Shown: positions 32,820 through 33,818 of the stretch, piece by piece
How the letters are laid out: the number at the start of each line of letters is the position of its first letter
Position numbering within the stretch: the stretch's first letter is position 1
Origin: Azolla pinnata
Lineage: Eukaryota; Streptophyta; Polypodiopsida; Salviniales; Salviniaceae
Assembly (NCBI GenBank): GCA_037176905.1
Contig: JBBBWG010028755.1
Location: 23,084 to 56,901, forward strand
Length of the DNA stretch: 33,818 bases
Direction: 5' to 3'
Translations under genes and position numbers: made by a program
The notes under the pieces: model-generated
Told to the model about the DNA's origin: nothing
Database searches by the model: none
Seen by the model: only the letters and a program-made list of their open reading frames with translations

Positions 32820-33818
32820 GTATTTGATGGATCACATATACACTTGCATCTACCATATGTCAATGATACCTCTATGGTTGCGATGAAACAATAATGAAAC
32901 TTATAACTTATTATTTTGAACTTTATAAATTGATCACAACACCATATTATCTTAAGTATTTATATTAATTACATACAAATATATCTCTTTAGACACATCT
33001 TGGTTCATCCACAGCCAATAACAATGAGTGCATATTTTGTGTAGCAATTTAAAGAAGCCCAAGTTGTTAGAGAGGAGATGACCATGGTAAAAGGATAAGT
33101 AACTTTCCTGAAATATTAGTGCCTTGGGTATGTAAATAGGTCTCCATTAATGGTCGGATATAGCTTGTATTTTGTCGAGAATAGTCGATTGCTCTTGGTG
33201 AAAGATTTGCTACAAATTCGGTTTATTTAGTTGGGCCATAGTGAGTTGTTCTAGACGCATTGAAAAACTTTGATATAATTAAAATTGTTACATTACTTTC
33301 TATTCATAATAGCAATAGCCCATTATAAGAGATGTCCTAGTAAATAATGTTTGTAAACGAGAGAGGGTTAGTGATCAGTTTCCATTTTTGTTATAAATCC
33401 ATGTAGTTTCCATTGGATTAATGTTCTTTTTCTCTCCCCCCTTTCCATCTTAGGACTAACTGTCTACCAAGTCTCGTCTTTTTAGAGTTCCTTCCCCCAA
33501 AAAGGTTGAAGTTTTTAAAAATAACTAAGTTACATGAAAAAGTTTAGGTGCCTAAATAGAGAACATAAAGTTACATGGAAAAATATGAGTGAGTCAAGAG
33601 TTTTATTGTGAAACTGAGTGGGTCGTTCCACTCCTCTCTTTCTGCACGCCTTCTATTTCTGGCATGTAACCTGTTGGGGACAAAGGTCGTCTGGCGGAAC
33701 AAGCGCTGGCTTCCAACAGTATGGTGGAGGCGTGAAGGTGTGGGTAGAAGCAGAGAGAAGATCAGATCTGAAGGAGGAGGCTTCAGATCTGGAACGTCAA
33801 GTTGTGGCGGCCAAGACA
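32820..33818. other. About 1 kb at the right edge without a recognised gene
   Basis: AT-rich up to about 33640, then abruptly more GC-rich to the end of the window. The end may be the start of another element or gene continuing beyond the window. A 5' LTR of the copia element was looked for here and not found. Confidence 0.4.
33763..33791. repeat. Perfect 11-bp inverted repeat
   Basis: CAGATCTGAAG (33763-33773) and CTTCAGATCTG (33781-33791) are perfect inverted copies separated by seven bases, and could form a stable hairpin. Confidence 0.85.

Noticed and set aside
33660..33818. Start of a 5' LTR or primer binding site for the copia element
   Set aside because: No tRNA-Met-type primer complement and no sequence matching the presumed 3' LTR start were found.

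Overview
This is nuclear DNA of a land plant, most likely an angiosperm; I cannot place it further. The evidence is multi-exon genes with GT-AG introns, plant-specific families (a BODYGUARD-type hydrolase, a plant soluble pyrophosphatase), abundant microsatellites and a decayed Ty1/copia retrotransposon. One scaffold gap of exactly 100 N is present.

Three intact protein genes were assembled by hand, all on the minus strand. From right to left, in transcription order: (1) a soluble inorganic pyrophosphatase (24641 to 21562, 8 coding exons, 231 aa); (2) a BODYGUARD-type alpha/beta hydrolase (20354 to 18171, 3 exons, 490 aa), whose catalytic core carries an acidic low-complexity insertion; (3) a large molybdenum hydroxylase of the aldehyde oxidase/xanthine dehydrogenase family (16256 to 1338, 27 exons, 1309 aa). 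Every exon junction of the three models keeps the reading frame.

The molybdenum hydroxylase is the most notable gene. Its iron-sulphur part and much of its backbone read like xanthine dehydrogenase. The residues that define purine binding (bovine Glu802, Arg880, Phe914) are replaced, while the catalytic Glu and the active-site Gln are kept. This points to an aldehyde-oxidase-like or otherwise neofunctionalised enzyme. One of its introns starts with GC instead of GT.

Region by region: 1-1337 is unassigned sequence downstream of the hydroxylase. 1338-16256 is the hydroxylase gene, with minisatellites in introns 1 and 18. 16257-18170 is its upstream region, holding a ~156-bp tandem repeat interrupted by the gap; the 72 bases on each side of the gap are identical. 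18171-20354 is the GC-rich hydrolase gene, with telomere-like and TATC repeats in its introns. 20355-21561 holds the hydrolase promoter and the pyrophosphatase 3' region. 21562-26240 is the pyrophosphatase and its probable 5' leader. 26240-26560 is a CT-rich, possibly bidirectional start region, followed by three phased GGGAATATTCC-type palindromes that match the phosphate-starvation element P1BS. 26820-28427 holds nothing I recognise. 28428-32470 is a degenerate copia element on the minus strand, and 32480-33818 is repeat-rich sequence without a recognisable gene.

The three genes act in different processes: pyrophosphate hydrolysis, cuticle and cell-wall formation, and aldehyde or heterocycle oxidation. 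I see no evidence of a functional cluster. I found no wholly new system; the best leads are the divergent hydroxylase, the P1BS cluster upstream of the pyrophosphatase and the acidic insertion in the BODYGUARD protein.
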